Part shown: piece after piece, positions 44,771-56,497 of the stretch
Position numbering within the stretch: the stretch's first letter is position 1
Layout of the letters: each line of letters begins with the position of its first letter
Source of the DNA: Zoroaster sp. YZ-2022
Taxonomy: Eukaryota; Echinodermata; Asteroidea; Forcipulatida; Zoroasteridae
Direction of reading: 5' to 3'
DNA length: 64,000 nucleotides
Assembly (NCBI GenBank): GCA_029582265.1
Contig: CM055817.1
Span: forward strand, 52,736,740 to 52,800,739
Translations under genes and position numbers: made by a program
The notes under the pieces: model-generated
The model's input: the letters and a program-made list of their open reading frames with translations, nothing else
Database searches by the model: none
Told to the model about the DNA's origin: nothing

Positions 44771-45112
44771 TTAACCCTAACTCCCTAGGCCCATTTGCTT
44801 ACACATATAAACCTGAATCCTCCAAAATCCTTCAGTAGTAAAGCAAGCACATGACATGTATGCACACATGTGTTTCTAATCTGTGATATGGCCAGGGACC
44901 CTCCCTGCATGCATGGAGCAATGTCCACTGACCCAAGCACTGACCTTGCAATCACTACAACAAACATGGATGTACATGTACTATGGAAAGGCAAGTATGC
45001 CTAATAACCTCAATCCTCCAAAATCCTTCACTTTAGCAAATGTACATGTAACCCCAATTCTTCAAAATCATTCACTTTGGCAAAGAGGATTTGGGAAGGT
45101 TAGGATTTTAAG
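44771..45112 (+). mobile_element. TTAA MITE, family A
   Basis: Starts TTAACCCTAACTCCCTAGG with a single terminal unit; the right end has decayed (GGTTAGGATTTTAAGG). Confidence 0.78.
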
Positions 45113-46476
45113 GAGAGTAAAGTGTAGTCAAGTGAGGATTGGAAACGATATTTTGGTGGATTTTGAACCTAGGGAATATATGCACATCCAGTGAGATGTT
45201 GGCCATTTTGTCGTATGCTCAATTTCACATATACAATCGACATTGTGCACAAGTGGCGGTTGAGTTCGACATTCTTTCCATAGATATTAATGTTAGGATA
45301 TTATTGTTAACCCATATCTGCCTAACCATGTAAACACACAAAAGACTGTATGTGCCTAAGCCCCCGCACAGAGATACATTGTTTTTGCACACAATCAGAA
45401 AGATCCCTTATTTAGAGAATATTACAATCACTGACATAGACACATTATATACTGATGGAAAGAGGAGAACATGCACTTTATTATGATGTCAGACTTGTAT
45501 AATTTCATATCTATAATCATGAAATACAGTCATCAGAAAAATGTAGTAAATTGGAATTGGACAAAAACACGGTACGGAAAATCACGTACATGTACACTGT
45601 AGGTCGGCGTTTGTAGCATTTTACATATCTACGGGTTATCACGTAGATCGGCGGATATGGGTTAAGATATTACATGGTGTACCCGAAATAACTGTACAAT
45701 GTGTATCCAGAAATGTTGAATGGGGCCGGCACCATTTTATCATCACCAGAAATCGTATTGCTGAATATACATGTAGATGTTGTATCTTATCCTACGTACA
45801 CAGTACATGTAGTGATCCCCTGGCTGCCACTTCCCAGGTTGTATCATAGTATGGGGCATAATCCCCAGCTATTCGGAATAGGGAATGTCGTATCCAACCG
45901 CCACTTTTTAAGGGTTTTTGGTTGTTGTTTTTTGCAACCACTAAACGGTTAAAAAAATTATTCTATCCACTTTTATGATGGTTTTCGGACTTTATTTCCC
46001 TTCTGAAAATAGAAGGTTCCTATTATAGTTGCCACTACGCATGTACGATGACCGTGTTGATCACTAACGGGGGAGTTGACAAGATCAGACCGACATGACT
46101 GAGGAAGTCATCGTATACCAAAAATGCCCCATTTTTTCATGAAATAAATATCCTGGAATAATTTGAAGTATATGTCCATCATCATCCATAAGTTCTCCAC
46201 CTTACTGGGTAGGTAAGATTACATTATTAGTAATAATGAACGAGAAAAAGTGGCGGTCGGATATGACATTCTACCCCTATAATTATGTATGGCGTATACA
46301 AGGAACCGGACAAAGATGGCCGCAGCGTGAAAAGGAAGTTCAACCAGGGCTAGAGTAATGTACTCTATTAATGTGAAATGTGAAAATGAGATTCGTGATG
46401 AAGGATTGGCAATTCGGCGGTCAACCACATTTCAAATTGTGTGAAAAACATCAACCCCAAAAAGCATGGGACGTAC
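45113..46476. other. Intron 1 sequence, mostly unassigned
   Basis: I see no convincing exon or repeat. Short ACATGTA-rich stretches occur. It lies directly downstream of exon 1 in transcript sense. Confidence 0.45.
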
Positions 46477-46614
46477 CTGTCTTAATCCTCCCAGGAACCC
46501 TTCATCTTCGCGCCCGTCTTGGGCGTTGTTGCTCCTGTTATACCGTCCCCTCGTATCATGCTTCACCATATCAAAATATTCAATCTCAACGTGTCCGTTT
46601 CTCGGCTCGCTCAT
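46477..46614 (-). CDS. Unrecognised host gene, exon 1 with start codon
   Basis: ATG at 46,614 is preceded by TTTTCAA, with A at -3 as favoured for eukaryotic starts. It opens 46 codons (MSEPRNGHVEIEYFDMVKHD ... EDEGFLGGLRQ) and ends in CAG|GTACGT, a good donor, in phase 0. The frame is also open upstream for some codons, so a more distal start cannot be excluded. There is no signal peptide or membrane segment. It joins exon 2 in frame across ~12.8 kb. Total predicted N-terminus across the four exons is 219 residues. The product is not recognised. Confidence 0.68.
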
Positions 46615-47190
46615 TTGAAAATCAAGCTTCCCCCCGAAAATCGTCGGCTCCAAAACAAGGAAATGATTTGAAGTAAACCCTAACTTCAGACAACAACTTC
46701 CAACTTTGGGAAAACTAACAAATGTTGGAAGTTTTTAGAGGGACACTGTAAGCAAACGGCCTCTGTGCACCAGTAGTTACTGTTTGGAAGTGGGAGTGTA
46801 CCAGTCTTGCAACTACATGTAGATCTGGTCTTACACATGCACAGACACTGCTTTGCCCAGAACCACTGAAGCGGTTAGGCTTCTGTTGTGTCCACTAATA
46901 CTGTGAACCACTGATCAGTTCATTCATCAATAAACACTTATAGCCTGGACAATGGTCTGCCACAATGGGTTTTAACACAATGGGCCACCAAAGGCTAGGT
47001 CTTTACAATTTAGCCTTGCTTCAATAGGCTTGTTCTCTCTGAAAAGCCTTGAGTCTGAGGTTATTTCATTCACAACATAGTGTTTTTTTTAAGGGAAGGT
47101 ATAACATTGTTATTCTTACAAAAAAAATTAAAATAAATTAAAAAAAAAAATAAAATTAGAAATTTCCTCTGAAGAATTTTCACATTTGAA
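46615..47190 (-). other. Upstream region of exon 1 (possible 5' leader/promoter)
   Basis: No clear TATA box or initiator can be assigned by eye. The stretch is low in recognised repeats compared with the rest of the window, apart from AT-rich DNA at 47,120-47,160. It is the natural place to look for the promoter. Confidence 0.35.
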
Positions 47191-47194
47191 AAAA

Positions 47195-47805
47195 AAAGTT
47201 GTGTTAAACAAAAAATTGGTAAAAATTCAATTCAAATTTTGCCCTGAACCTACATACAATGTACATGTACGTTTGAAGCACTGTATACTCAATGCTTTCC
47301 AAGTGTCTGCGGGGGAATAAATACCACAGGCAACTCGGGTGGGATTCGAACCCACGACCTCCTACTTACTAGTGCAGACGTCTCAACCTCTCGACCACCG
47401 AGCTTGCCCGATGACGATTGGCCAGCTAGAATCCTATATAGCAGCGGGTTCCGCGATATTTATAGGTTGATGAAATTCTTGCGTCGGGTGATAAACAACT
47501 GATTTAATTTTTGCCCTACACCGACGTGCATACTCGGTGCTTTCCAAGGCGACTTGGCGGGATTCGAGCCCATGACTTCCTGCTTAGTAGTGCAGACAGA
47601 CGTCTTGTAAGCAGGAAATCATGGGTTCGAAATCTGCCCGAGTTGCCTGGTTTTTTTTTTCTTGTTTTTTTTTTCCTTTTTTTTTTTTTTTCTTTTTGCA
47701 GACAACTGGAAAGCACTTCATGCATACATGTACAGTATGTCGGAGTAAGGACAAATCAATTGCTTATCACCCAACGCAATAATTTCACCAATTAATTCAA
47801 ATTTG
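47195..47805 (-). mobile_element. tRNA-like fold-back repeat, copy 1
   Basis: Two tRNA-like segments lie at 47,325-47,408 and 47,555-47,655; on the minus strand the first has GTGGTCGAGAGG and GTGGGTTCGAATCC, i.e. A-box- and B-box-like sequence. Both are associated with ATTTAATTTT(T)GCCCT and CACCGACGTG blocks. The far end (about 47,740-47,795) carries the same outer block inverted (CAATTGCTTATCACCC). The same architecture is found at 60,548-61,290. Confidence 0.7.
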
Positions 47806-48127
47806 TAATACATTTCACGTTTCCTAAAAAATTACGGCATGTCAGACAGAATAATTTCTCGAGCCGTTTGGTACCATCACCAACTACACATCAAGTAAGT
47901 TTTCAGATTATAATTCAGTCATTTTTGTAATCTGGTAATTACCAAAAGGTGTACATTCACTTAAAACATGTGGTTTCTTTTAACTTCATGCAATTTCTGA
48001 CCAATTAGTTAAACCACTCCTTTAACTGTTCAAAAACCCAGACATGTACACATACTGTACATCTGTATTCACCCCAGGGCAAGGTTATGAATTCAATTGA
48101 AAAAACAATGGAAGAACAAACCACCCT
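47806..48127. other. Unassigned non-coding stretch
   Basis: I see no gene or recognisable element. Confidence 0.35.
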
Positions 48128-48378
48128 TTAACCAGTTCGCGTCGGAAATAAATAAGTTTTTCTGGGCCCCTGTGCGGGTTTCTTTTTCCCACACACACGT
48201 TAATGGAAGCTTCCACAGCTCGTGGCCACGTCTTCCGAGCATGTCACCGTACACGCGTGGCTCAACCGAGCATGCATACAAATATATCGGAGTTTCCTAT
48301 GGCGTGTTTAGACACTCTCCGATCAGCGGTGCAAAAAAAAATTGCGTGTATACACGGCCTCTGACGCGAACTGGTTAA
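48128..48378 (+). mobile_element. TTAA MITE, family H
   Basis: TTAACCAGTTCGCGTCGGA at the left and GACGCGAACTGGTTAA at the right. A second copy lies in the opposite orientation at 55,330-55,581. The family shares TTAA borders with the others but not the CCCT ends. Confidence 0.85.
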
Positions 48379-48484
48379 AATGTCAATGATTCTGAAGAAA
48401 GTTTACACCTCAAAAAAAAAAGTTTAGAACTCACAAACTAACACAGTATTAGCCAGCAATACTTTTTTAAATTCCGACAAAACA

Positions 48485-49287
48485 TTTTAAGCCACACAAA
48501 ATAATGAAAGTCTGATTTTTTTTTTATGAACAAAATGAAGAAAACTTGGATGATGGCTTTAATAGTAACATTTGCCGACAGCCTTTCACATGGAGTGTCG
48601 TGGCCGAGCGGTCTAGCGCACCGAACTCAAGTTCTGGTGTTGCCAGCAGCAGGGTGTGGGTTCGAGCCCCGGTCGTGACACTTGTATCCTTGAGCAAGGT
48701 ACTTAACCATAATTGCATCGCCGGATGGGATAAACGGGTCCCTGTGTTGTATAATGCACGTAAAGTGGATGTCTTTTGATGCCCTGATCTGCGCACTGAA
48801 CTCAAGTTCTGGTGTTGCCAGCAGCAGAGTGTGGGTTGAGCCGTGACACCTGTGTCCTTGAGCAAGACACTTAACCATAATTGCTTCTCTCCACCCAGGG
48901 GTTAAATGGGTACCTGTGAAGGCAGAGATGGTTTGCTCTCTATGCGCTAGAAATGGCAGCAATTGAGCTGTATACTCCCCAGGGAGCTGAGATGGTTTCA
49001 GGAATGATTTATGAGCCTTATGAGCCTTATGAGCAGGGATAATAATATAATGCGCCTTGAGCGCCACTTAGTTGGTGGATACGTGCGCTATATAAATCTA
49101 TACATTATTATTATTATTATTATACTTGCCGGCTTTTGTTTGAAACTTGTGTGCATATTGGTTATGTTATTATACATTCGGGAGTATTTGTGTTTTAACA
49201 AAATTGTTTACGGGTACCCGGGTATCCGAAGATTTCAAATTTCGGGTATCCGGTTCCCGAAATAACCCGAAAACGCACAGCCCTATT
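48485..49287 (+). mobile_element. Family J MITE with SINE dimer inserted
   Basis: The left part (GCCACACAAAATAATG ... GCCTTTCACAT) and the right part (ACTTGCCGGCTTTTG ... CGCACAGCCCTA) match 275-410 and 940-1,431. At 370-380 the uninterrupted sequence CTTTCACATACTTCCCGG is the empty site. Confidence 0.8.
48592..49123 (+). mobile_element. Two-headed tRNA-Leu SINE, second copy
   Basis: The first head (48,597-48,680) is intact. The second head (about 48,790-48,850) has lost part of its A-box side and a few bases around the B box. The body and ATT tail match 25,900-26,172. The shared two-headed layout at two unrelated sites shows that the dimer itself is a mobile unit. Confidence 0.85.
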
Positions 49288-49371
49288 ACCCTCAGAACAG
49301 AATAGGAAAGAATCCGATTAGATTTAGCAGTATTGTAGGTCTTGAGAACAGTTTCGGTCTTACAACCCCTA

Positions 49372-50480
49372 GCATTAGCCAGCCATACCTTTGGGTGTCT
49401 TTTGGATGCCCTGTTTGCTAAATGGACACCCGGTTTTATTTGTAAAACACATGCAAAAGTATTGGAAGTTAAACATTTGGACGCCCTGTTTACTAAATGG
49501 ACACCCGGTTTTATTTGTAAAACACATGCAAAAGTATTGGAAGTTAAACATTTGGACACCCTGTTTACTAAATGGACACCCTGTTTACTAAATGGACACC
49601 CCGTTTTATTTGTAAAACACATGCAAAAGTATTGGAAGTTAAACATTTGGACGCCCTGTTTACTAAATGGACACCCGGTTTTATTTGTAAAACACATGCA
49701 AAAGTATTGGAAGTTAAACATTTGGACACCCTGTTTGCTAAATGGACACCCCGTTTTATTTGTAAAACACATGCAAAAGTATTGGAAGTTAAACATTTGG
49801 ACACCCAGTTTACTAAATGGACACCCGGTTTTATTTGTAAAACACATGCAAAAGTATTGGAAGTTAAACATTTGGACGCCCTGTTTGCTAAATGGACACC
49901 CGGTTTTATTTGTAAAACACATGCAAAAGTATTGGAAGTTAAACATTTGGACGCCCAGTTTGCTAAATGGACACCCGGTTTTATTTGTAAAACACATGCA
50001 AAAGTATTGGAAGTTAAACATTTGGACACCCTGTTTTTCAAAGAATAATTTGGACGCCCTATCTCCATATCCTGGTGAATACTCTGCAAACTAACGTTTT
50101 ATTTTTGTAGGGGATCTTTTGAATGTGGGCAAAGCAGACAAAAGCCCAACCCACTGGGGCCATATAAAAAACAATAATTGTTGATGGTAATTTCAAAAGC
50201 CAAAATCGGGTCTTGAACACTTTTTTGGGGGGTGGGAGAACAAAAAAAATCACTGGTCAAGGATTTTTTTTGTTCTGATCTTTCGAGGACACAACGGGAG
50301 ACTTTTGAGACAATACATGAAATGGGTGTCCAAATTTGTTATTCTTTGAAAAACAGGGTGTCCAAATATTTAACCGTATGTACCAATACTTTTGCACATG
50401 TTTTACAAATAAAACTGGGTGTCCATTTTAGCAAACAGGGCGTCCAAAAGACACCCAATAGTACTGCTGGCTAATGCTAG
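49372..50480. mobile_element. Fold-back element with an amplified left arm
   Basis: The left end CTAGCATTAGCCAGC and right end GCTGGCTAATGCTAG are inverted. The arms continue inverted through GGGTGTCTTTTGGA, TTTGCTAAATGGACACCC and TTTTATTTGTAAAACA. The right arm carries this once; the left arm carries it as a tandem array (49,405-50,040). No transposase is present. Confidence 0.85.
49405..50040 (+). repeat. 75-bp tandem array, about 8.5 copies
   Basis: The unit starts GGACACCCTGTTTACTAAAT and includes CACATGCAAAAGTATTGGAA. Successive CATTTGGAC blocks are exactly 75 bp apart (49,474 and 49,549). The 75-bp period explains long open frames of 25-residue repeats on both strands; I do not call these proteins. 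Confidence 0.93.
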
Positions 50481-51548
50481 TTTTAGACTTTGTCTAGACC
50501 AACAATATCAGTGAATCAGCTTTGGTTCACAAGGGGTCATGTATTTACATCTTCCAAAGTCCTGCATCACGAAAACTCCATCTTGATTTTCCAGTACCTC
50601 GAGTCTTTTGGAATCGACGCGAGGCTTGTTGTCCCTACATGGCAATTAATAATAATAATAATAATAATAAAGATTTGTAGCGTGCACATATCCACCCTAC
50701 TGGGCGCTCAAGGCGCGGAAACAAAGAAAAAACATGAATACAAACAATATACAACTGGATTTTGACGGCACCATCAAAGACAAAGGGCTGGGAGTTACTG
50801 TTTAAATTGAACCTTTCACGGTCGGTTAACCAGTTGCCTGAAAGTCAGTACCCGACAAACTAGATATGTGATGCGATCTGGGAAAAACCCGTCGGATGTC
50901 GGCGAACTTGTTTTGAAGATAATGGCAAAATAGTCCCCCAATTTTTGGTTTGACAATTTGAGTTTTTGTTATCATTTTAATTGTTAATATCTAAATGATC
51001 ATTCTTGAAAATATTAAATAAAAATTCCATCGTTTTATATATGTAAAAACATAGTTTTATGATGACAGATAATTAAAAAGCCATCTTGTTTTTCGTTTCC
51101 GCCATTGTTTTTTAAGGACAGCGGCGGCTATAACTTCCCGAGAGCATAACTCAAGTTATAGACAACCTAGAATCATGAATAAAACAGTTTTGAAAACAGC
51201 ACAGTGTCCTCGTTAATTTGATGTACATGTATATAACACAAAAATGACAAATTTCACCATGTTAAAGGGTTTTCCCAGATCACATCACACATAGTTAGCA
51301 AATGGAACAATGTGTACATACATTTTCAATAAACTACCCACAATATTTAAATAACCAATGCAGCCAGAAAATAATAAAAAGAAAGTCTAGAACAACAAAA
51401 TGGGCAGCAAATTCTTCCAAAATTAGGTGGTTTTTTAAAAAGTGTTTTTGTTTAATATTGGATTCGGTTAGCCGGTTAGCAAATTTCTAAATGGTTAGTG
51501 CAGTTTCGACCGGTTAACCATACCAGCACTAGCTAATACTATGAGAAA
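50481..51548. other. Mostly unassigned; short LINE tail at 50,650-50,720
   Basis: (AAT)n followed by AAAGATTTGTAGCG and CCACCCTACTGGGCGCTCAA is the inverted 3' tail of the LINE seen at 57.9 kb. Bases 50,497-50,545 resemble 15,782-15,830. No gene seen. Confidence 0.55.
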
Positions 51549-51713
51549 ATGTATTCAAAGAGTAAAGCAGTTTGGCCCACATTACCAATGTTGTACCTTC
51601 CCTTCAATGTATATCTCGATTCAAAGAGAGTAAGCATACTCATAGAAGCAGTTTTGCCAACATTACCAATGTTGTACCTTCCCTTCAATGTATATCTCGA
51701 TTCAAAGAGAGTA
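51549..51713 (+). repeat. 81-bp satellite, array 3 (2 copies)
   Basis: Same unit and orientation as elsewhere. It stops at GAGAGTA, where a Penelope-like fragment begins; the array resumes at 52,111. Confidence 0.9.
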
Positions 51714-52110
51714 GGTAAAACTTGTAGCTTTGCATGGTGAGGATGATAAGTAAGACTAATTGCGGTGACACCATGTGGAATCTCAATTGAGTAGTAATTA
51801 GTTCTGAAAAGAACTGGGGGTACAACTCGACGTTTCGATCAGTATGCTCTGATCGTCCTCAGGAGAATGCTGGATTCTGGAAAATGCTGCTGCTTAAGTA
51901 GGCTGCTGGAGGATCATCCCATGAATGGATGCTGGAGGATTAGTTCGTTGAGGCGCGCAGGCGGGAAACTGGGAGACTATGAGACTAGGATCCTAGGGGT
52001 TGGGGGAGAGGAGTGTGTGCTCACTGAACTGAATCAGTTGTTAACAAGCACAGGGGAAGGAGGGTGGTTGACTTAGGATATAGGGGATCCCTCAGTCTGG
52101 GGTGGGTTAT
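51714..52110 (-). mobile_element. Penelope-like fragment inserted in the satellite
   Basis: About 395 bp separate ...GAGAGTA from GGAGTAAGC..., with GAGTA on both sides, a likely short target duplication. The content matches 24,445-24,765. The minus strand at 51,862-51,828 reads CTGAGGACGATCAG ... CTGATCGAAACG. Confidence 0.6.
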
Positions 52111-53031
52111 GGAGTAAGCATACTCATAGAAGCAGTTTTGCCAACATTACCAATGTTGCACCTTCCCTTCAATGTATATCTCGATTCAAAGAGAGTAAGC
52201 ATACTCATAGAAGCAGTTTTGCCAACATTACCAATGTTGTACCTTCCCTTCAATGTATATCTCGATTCAAAGAGAGTAAGCATACTCATAGAAGCAGTTT
52301 GGCCAACATTACCAATGTTGTACCTTCCCTTCAATGTATATCTCGATTCAAAGAGAGTAAGCATACTCATAGAAGCAGTTTTGCCAACATTACCAATGTT
52401 GTACCTTCCCTTCAATGTATATCTTGATTCAAAGAGAGTAAGCATATGTACTCATAGAAGCAGTTTTGTCAACATTACCAATGTTGTACCTTCCCTTCAA
52501 TGTATATCTTGATTCAAAGAGAGTAAGCATACTCATAGAAGCAGTTTTGTCAACATTACCAATGCTGTACCTTCCCTTCAATGTATATCTTGATTCAAAG
52601 AGAGTAAGCATACTCATAGAAGCAGTTTGGCCGACATTACCAATGTTGTACCTTCCCTTCAATGTATATCTTGATTCAAAGAGAGTAAGCGTACTCGTAG
52701 AAGCAGTTTTGCCAACATGACCAATGTTGTACCTTCCCTTCAATGTATATCTTGATTCAAAGAGAGTAAGCATACTCATAGAAGCAGTTTGGCCAACATA
52801 ACCAATGTTGTACCTTCCTTTCAATGTATATCTTGATTCAAAGAGAGTAAGCATAATCATAGAAGCAGTTTTGCCAACATTACCAATGTTGTACCTTCCC
52901 TTTAATGTATATCTTGATTCAAAGAGAGTAAGCATAATCATAGAAGCAGTTTTGCCAACATTACCAATGTTGTACCTTCCCTTTAATGTATATCTTGATT
53001 CAAAGAGAGTAAGCATACTCATAGAAGCAGT
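52111..53031 (+). repeat. 81-bp satellite, array 4 (about 11 copies)
   Basis: Continuation of array 3 after the insertion. Variants at one position (CTTGATT or CTCGATT) cluster: the first few units, next to array 3, share CTCGATT with it. Confidence 0.93.
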
Positions 53032-53596
53032 GTCGTACGTATTTTCCCTTTAAATTTGGAATGACTACGTATCCTGCAGATAGCGTATCTTACCAAGTTT
53101 TCTGTACACCCTTGACATATTAGATTCCCTGAAAGCTGTCAACGGACATGGCTTTAATTTTACATGTTACCTGAGAACACAGATGGATAGAAAAGGGAAC
53201 TTGGACCGGATAGTAGACAGACTCATTTGCTTGCTTTGTGTGGACATAATTTCTCGTATTGGCTAAAGAGGAAACTGCTAGCAACTATGACAATAGGAAA
53301 TTGTGGTATTTATTATTTGTAACAAGGGCACTTGTACCTTTCACGCCCCGGTTACAAACCGGGAAAATAAAAAAATGTCACTCAATTAAAGGAAATGTAT
53401 ATAATTGTATTCTAGCGGCAATTACCAGATAAGATATTACAAATTTACTAAATTATTATTTGTGGAGAAGGTACAGTACCAAGCATCCTGAAAGAAAATT
53501 TTGTCTGTAATGTCTGATCATTTTATAATAAGAGAAATCACAAACTTCAACCAAAAGAAACGTAGATGTACAATTGTACAAGAAATGTACACTTTT
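53032..53596. other. Spacer between satellite arrays 4 and 5
   Basis: I see no gene or known element here. It has no similarity to the satellite unit. Confidence 0.45.
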
Positions 53597-54416
53597 CATA
53601 TATCTTGATTCAAAGAGAGTAAAGCATACTCACAGAAGCAGTTTTGCCAACATTACCAATGATGTACCTTCCCTTCAATGTATATCTTGATTCAAAGAGA
53701 GTAAGCATACTCATAGAAGCAGTTTGGCCAACATTACCAATGTTGTACCTTCCCTTCAATGTATATCTTGATTCAAAGAGAGTAAGCATACTCATAGAAG
53801 CAGTTTGGCCAACATTACCAATGTTGTACCTTCCCTTCAATGTATATCTTGATTCAAAGAGAGTAAGCATACTCATAGAAGCAGTTTGGCCAACATTACC
53901 AATGATGTACATGTACCTTCCCTTCAATGTATATCTTGATTCAAAGAGAGTAAGCATACTCATAGAAGCAGTTTGGCCAACATTACCAATGTTGTACCTT
54001 CCCTTCAATGTATATCTTGATTCAAAGAGAGTAAGCATACTCACAGAAGCAGTTTGGCCAACATTACCAATGTTGTACCTTCCCTTCAATGTATATCTTG
54101 ATTCAAAGAGAGTAAGCATACTCATGGAAGCAGTTTGGCCAACATTACCAATGTTGTACCTTCCCTTCAATGTATATCTTGATTCAAAGAGAGTAAAGCA
54201 TACTCATAGAAGCAGTTTGGCCAACATTACCAATGATGTACCTTCCCTTCAATGTATATCTTGATTCAAAGAGAGTAAGCATACTCATAGAAGCAGTTTT
54301 GCCAACATTACCAATGTTGTACCTTCCCTTCAATGTACATCTTGATTCAAAGAGAGTAAAGCATACTCATAGAAGCAGTTTTGCCAACATTACCAATGTT
54401 GTACCTTCCCTTTAAT
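53597..54416 (+). repeat. 81-bp satellite, array 5 (about 10 copies)
   Basis: Same unit and orientation. One unit has a 6-bp insertion (GTACATGTACC), and three spacers have an extra A (GTAAAGCATAC). Confidence 0.93.
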
Positions 54417-55329
54417 TCTGAAAATGTGCTGACAAGCCCTGGGATACAACGCCATGAATTTCATTACGTGTTGCCACTGCCAGGGCTCAAATCCATTCTG
54501 AACATTCAGTGAATGAAATCAGGCAGAGACAGTGATGCAAAAATGTCTGGAGGCCGGCTCGAGGGTTCTAACAATCTTGGGACAAAATCTCGTTCGGATT
54601 CTCAATGGAACACCACCCCCCCCCCCCCCCGTGTCACCCCAGTCAGTCAATGTTGGCACAGTGCGCTCAATTGAATCGACATTCGTTGAAATGTTTATTT
54701 GATTTGCTAACATTAACATTAACCCTTCTACTGATTGTTAATAATGTTCCCTTGTAGACATTCTGATATTCTAATGGAAGTGAACTTTACTCAGGTAAAA
54801 ATGGCTTTGCCCCCCCTACAAGAATGAAATTCCAGGCCCCTCCCCCTCCTACCCCACCCACAATATCACCAGGATTGTCACCTGTGTGTTGGAGCATTGA
54901 GAATGTACACTTTCTCTATGGTTGGGGCAAGGGTAGCATAAGAATTATCCCTGAAAGGTTTTATCCATTTGAAAATTACAATTTGTCAAGACACAAACAT
55001 TTCTTGGGGTACCTAGAAGGAAAGTTCAAGTCGTCGTAATAGGTATTTTATTAAAATTTATACCTGTTAAAAATCATACAGAATTTATTCAGTCCAAGGA
55101 ATTAATACTGTTGTTGACTCGGTATTGTAATTGGAAATTTTATTTGACAAAAGTATCGGATGTTGGCAGTTCCCGTTTCAATCCTCTTTATGCATGAAAA
55201 TCCGTAATGAATTCAGAATTTGTTTCACTAGACACGTACAAATTATGTATATATATATATATGTATACTGTATAATGTGTACGTGTACGTGCATGTACAG
55301 TACAATATGTACTCACTGTCATATCAACT
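54417..55329. other. Unassigned non-coding stretch
   Basis: Contains a C run near 54,616-54,630 and a (TA)n run at 55,250. No gene or recognisable element. Confidence 0.4.
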
Positions 55330-55581
55330 TTAACCAGCTCGCGTCGGAGGCCGTGTATACACGCAATTTTTTTTTGCACCACGGATCGGAGAGCGTCTAA
55401 ACACGCCATAGGAAACTCCGATATATTTGTATGCATGCTCGGTTGAGCCACGCGTGTACGGTGACATGCTTGGAAGACATGGCCACATGCTGTGGAAGCT
55501 TCCATTAACGTGTGTGTGGGAAAAAGAAACCCACCACAGGGGCCCAGAAAAACTTTTTTATTCCCTACGCGAACTGGTTAA
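55330..55581 (-). mobile_element. TTAA MITE, family H, second copy
   Basis: TTAACCAGCTCGCGTCGGA ... CGCGAACTGGTTAA. The interior is the reverse complement of 48,128-48,378 with scattered differences. Confidence 0.85.
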
Positions 55582-55597
55582 AGTAAATAAATGTCAG

Positions 55598-56497
55598 GGG
55601 TGTGATTTGACACAAGTAAAACAAATCCTGAAAAATGGGTAGCGGGCCTGGGTCTCCCTTTGGTCTAGAGGACAAAGCCCCCCTGAACCTCCTGTGGGTA
55701 GCGGGCCTGGGTCTCCCTTTGGTCTAGAGGACAAAGCCCCCTGAACCTTCTGTGGGTAGCGGGCCTGGGTCTCCCTTTGGTCTAGAGGACAAAGCCCCCT
55801 GAACCTCCTGTGGGTAGCGGGCCTGGGTCTCCCTTTGGTCTAGAGGACAAAGCCCCCTGAACCTCCTGTGGGTAGCGGGCCTGGGTGTCCCTTTGGTCTA
55901 GAGGACAAAGCCCCCCCTGAACCTCCTGTGGGTAGCGGGCCTGGGTCTCCCTTTGGTCTAGAGGACAAAGCTCCCCTGAACCTCCCATGGGTACCGGGCC
56001 TGGGTCTCCCTTTGGTCTAGAGGACAAAGCCCCCTGAACCTCCTGTGGGTAGCAGGCCTGGGTCTCCCTTTGGTCTAGAGGACAAAGCCCCCTGAACCTC
56101 CTGTGGGTAGCGGGCCTGGGTCTCCCTTTGGTTTAGAGGACAAAGCCCCCCTGAACCTCCTGTGGGTAGCGGGCCTGGGTCTCCCTTTGGTCTAGAGGAC
56201 AAAGCCCCCTGAACCTCCTGTGGGTAGCGGGCCTGGGTCTCCCTTTGGTCTAGAGGACAGAGCACCCTGAACCTCCTGTGGGTAGCAGGCCTGGGTCTCC
56301 CTTTGGTCTAGAGGACAAAGCCCCCTGAACCTCCTGGATGTTTAATTTTGGAGGATTTACAGACTCTCCACATCCCCCGCAAACAAGAAACTAGAGGTTT
56401 GGACACGATATAGGCTACTTCTTTCCTTGGTGGCTACGAGATTTGTAAAAAAAATCCTGAAATCAGGAAAAATCCTGAGAAATCACAGGCCTGTAAT
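55598..56497 (+). mobile_element. hAT-like MITE, family N, with expanded 58-bp unit
   Basis: The ends CAGGGGTGTGATTTGAC and AAATCACAGGCCTG are as in 8,866-9,137. Between about 55,637 and 56,335 the segment GGGTAGCGGGCCTGGGTCTC ... AACCTCCTGT is repeated about 12 times with a 58-bp period; other copies of the element have it once. Confidence 0.9.

Noticed and set aside
46380..46676. A 98-codon plus-strand frame over exon 1
   Set aside because: It is the antisense shadow of exon 1, whose splice donor and phase agree with the downstream exons.
49170..50094. Frames of 283 and 250 codons on opposite strands
   Set aside because: They come from the 75-bp array in the fold-back element and have no non-repeat domain.
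52102..54264. Several 110-206 codon frames on both strands
   Set aside because: All are 81-bp satellite; frames break wherever a unit has a single-base insertion.
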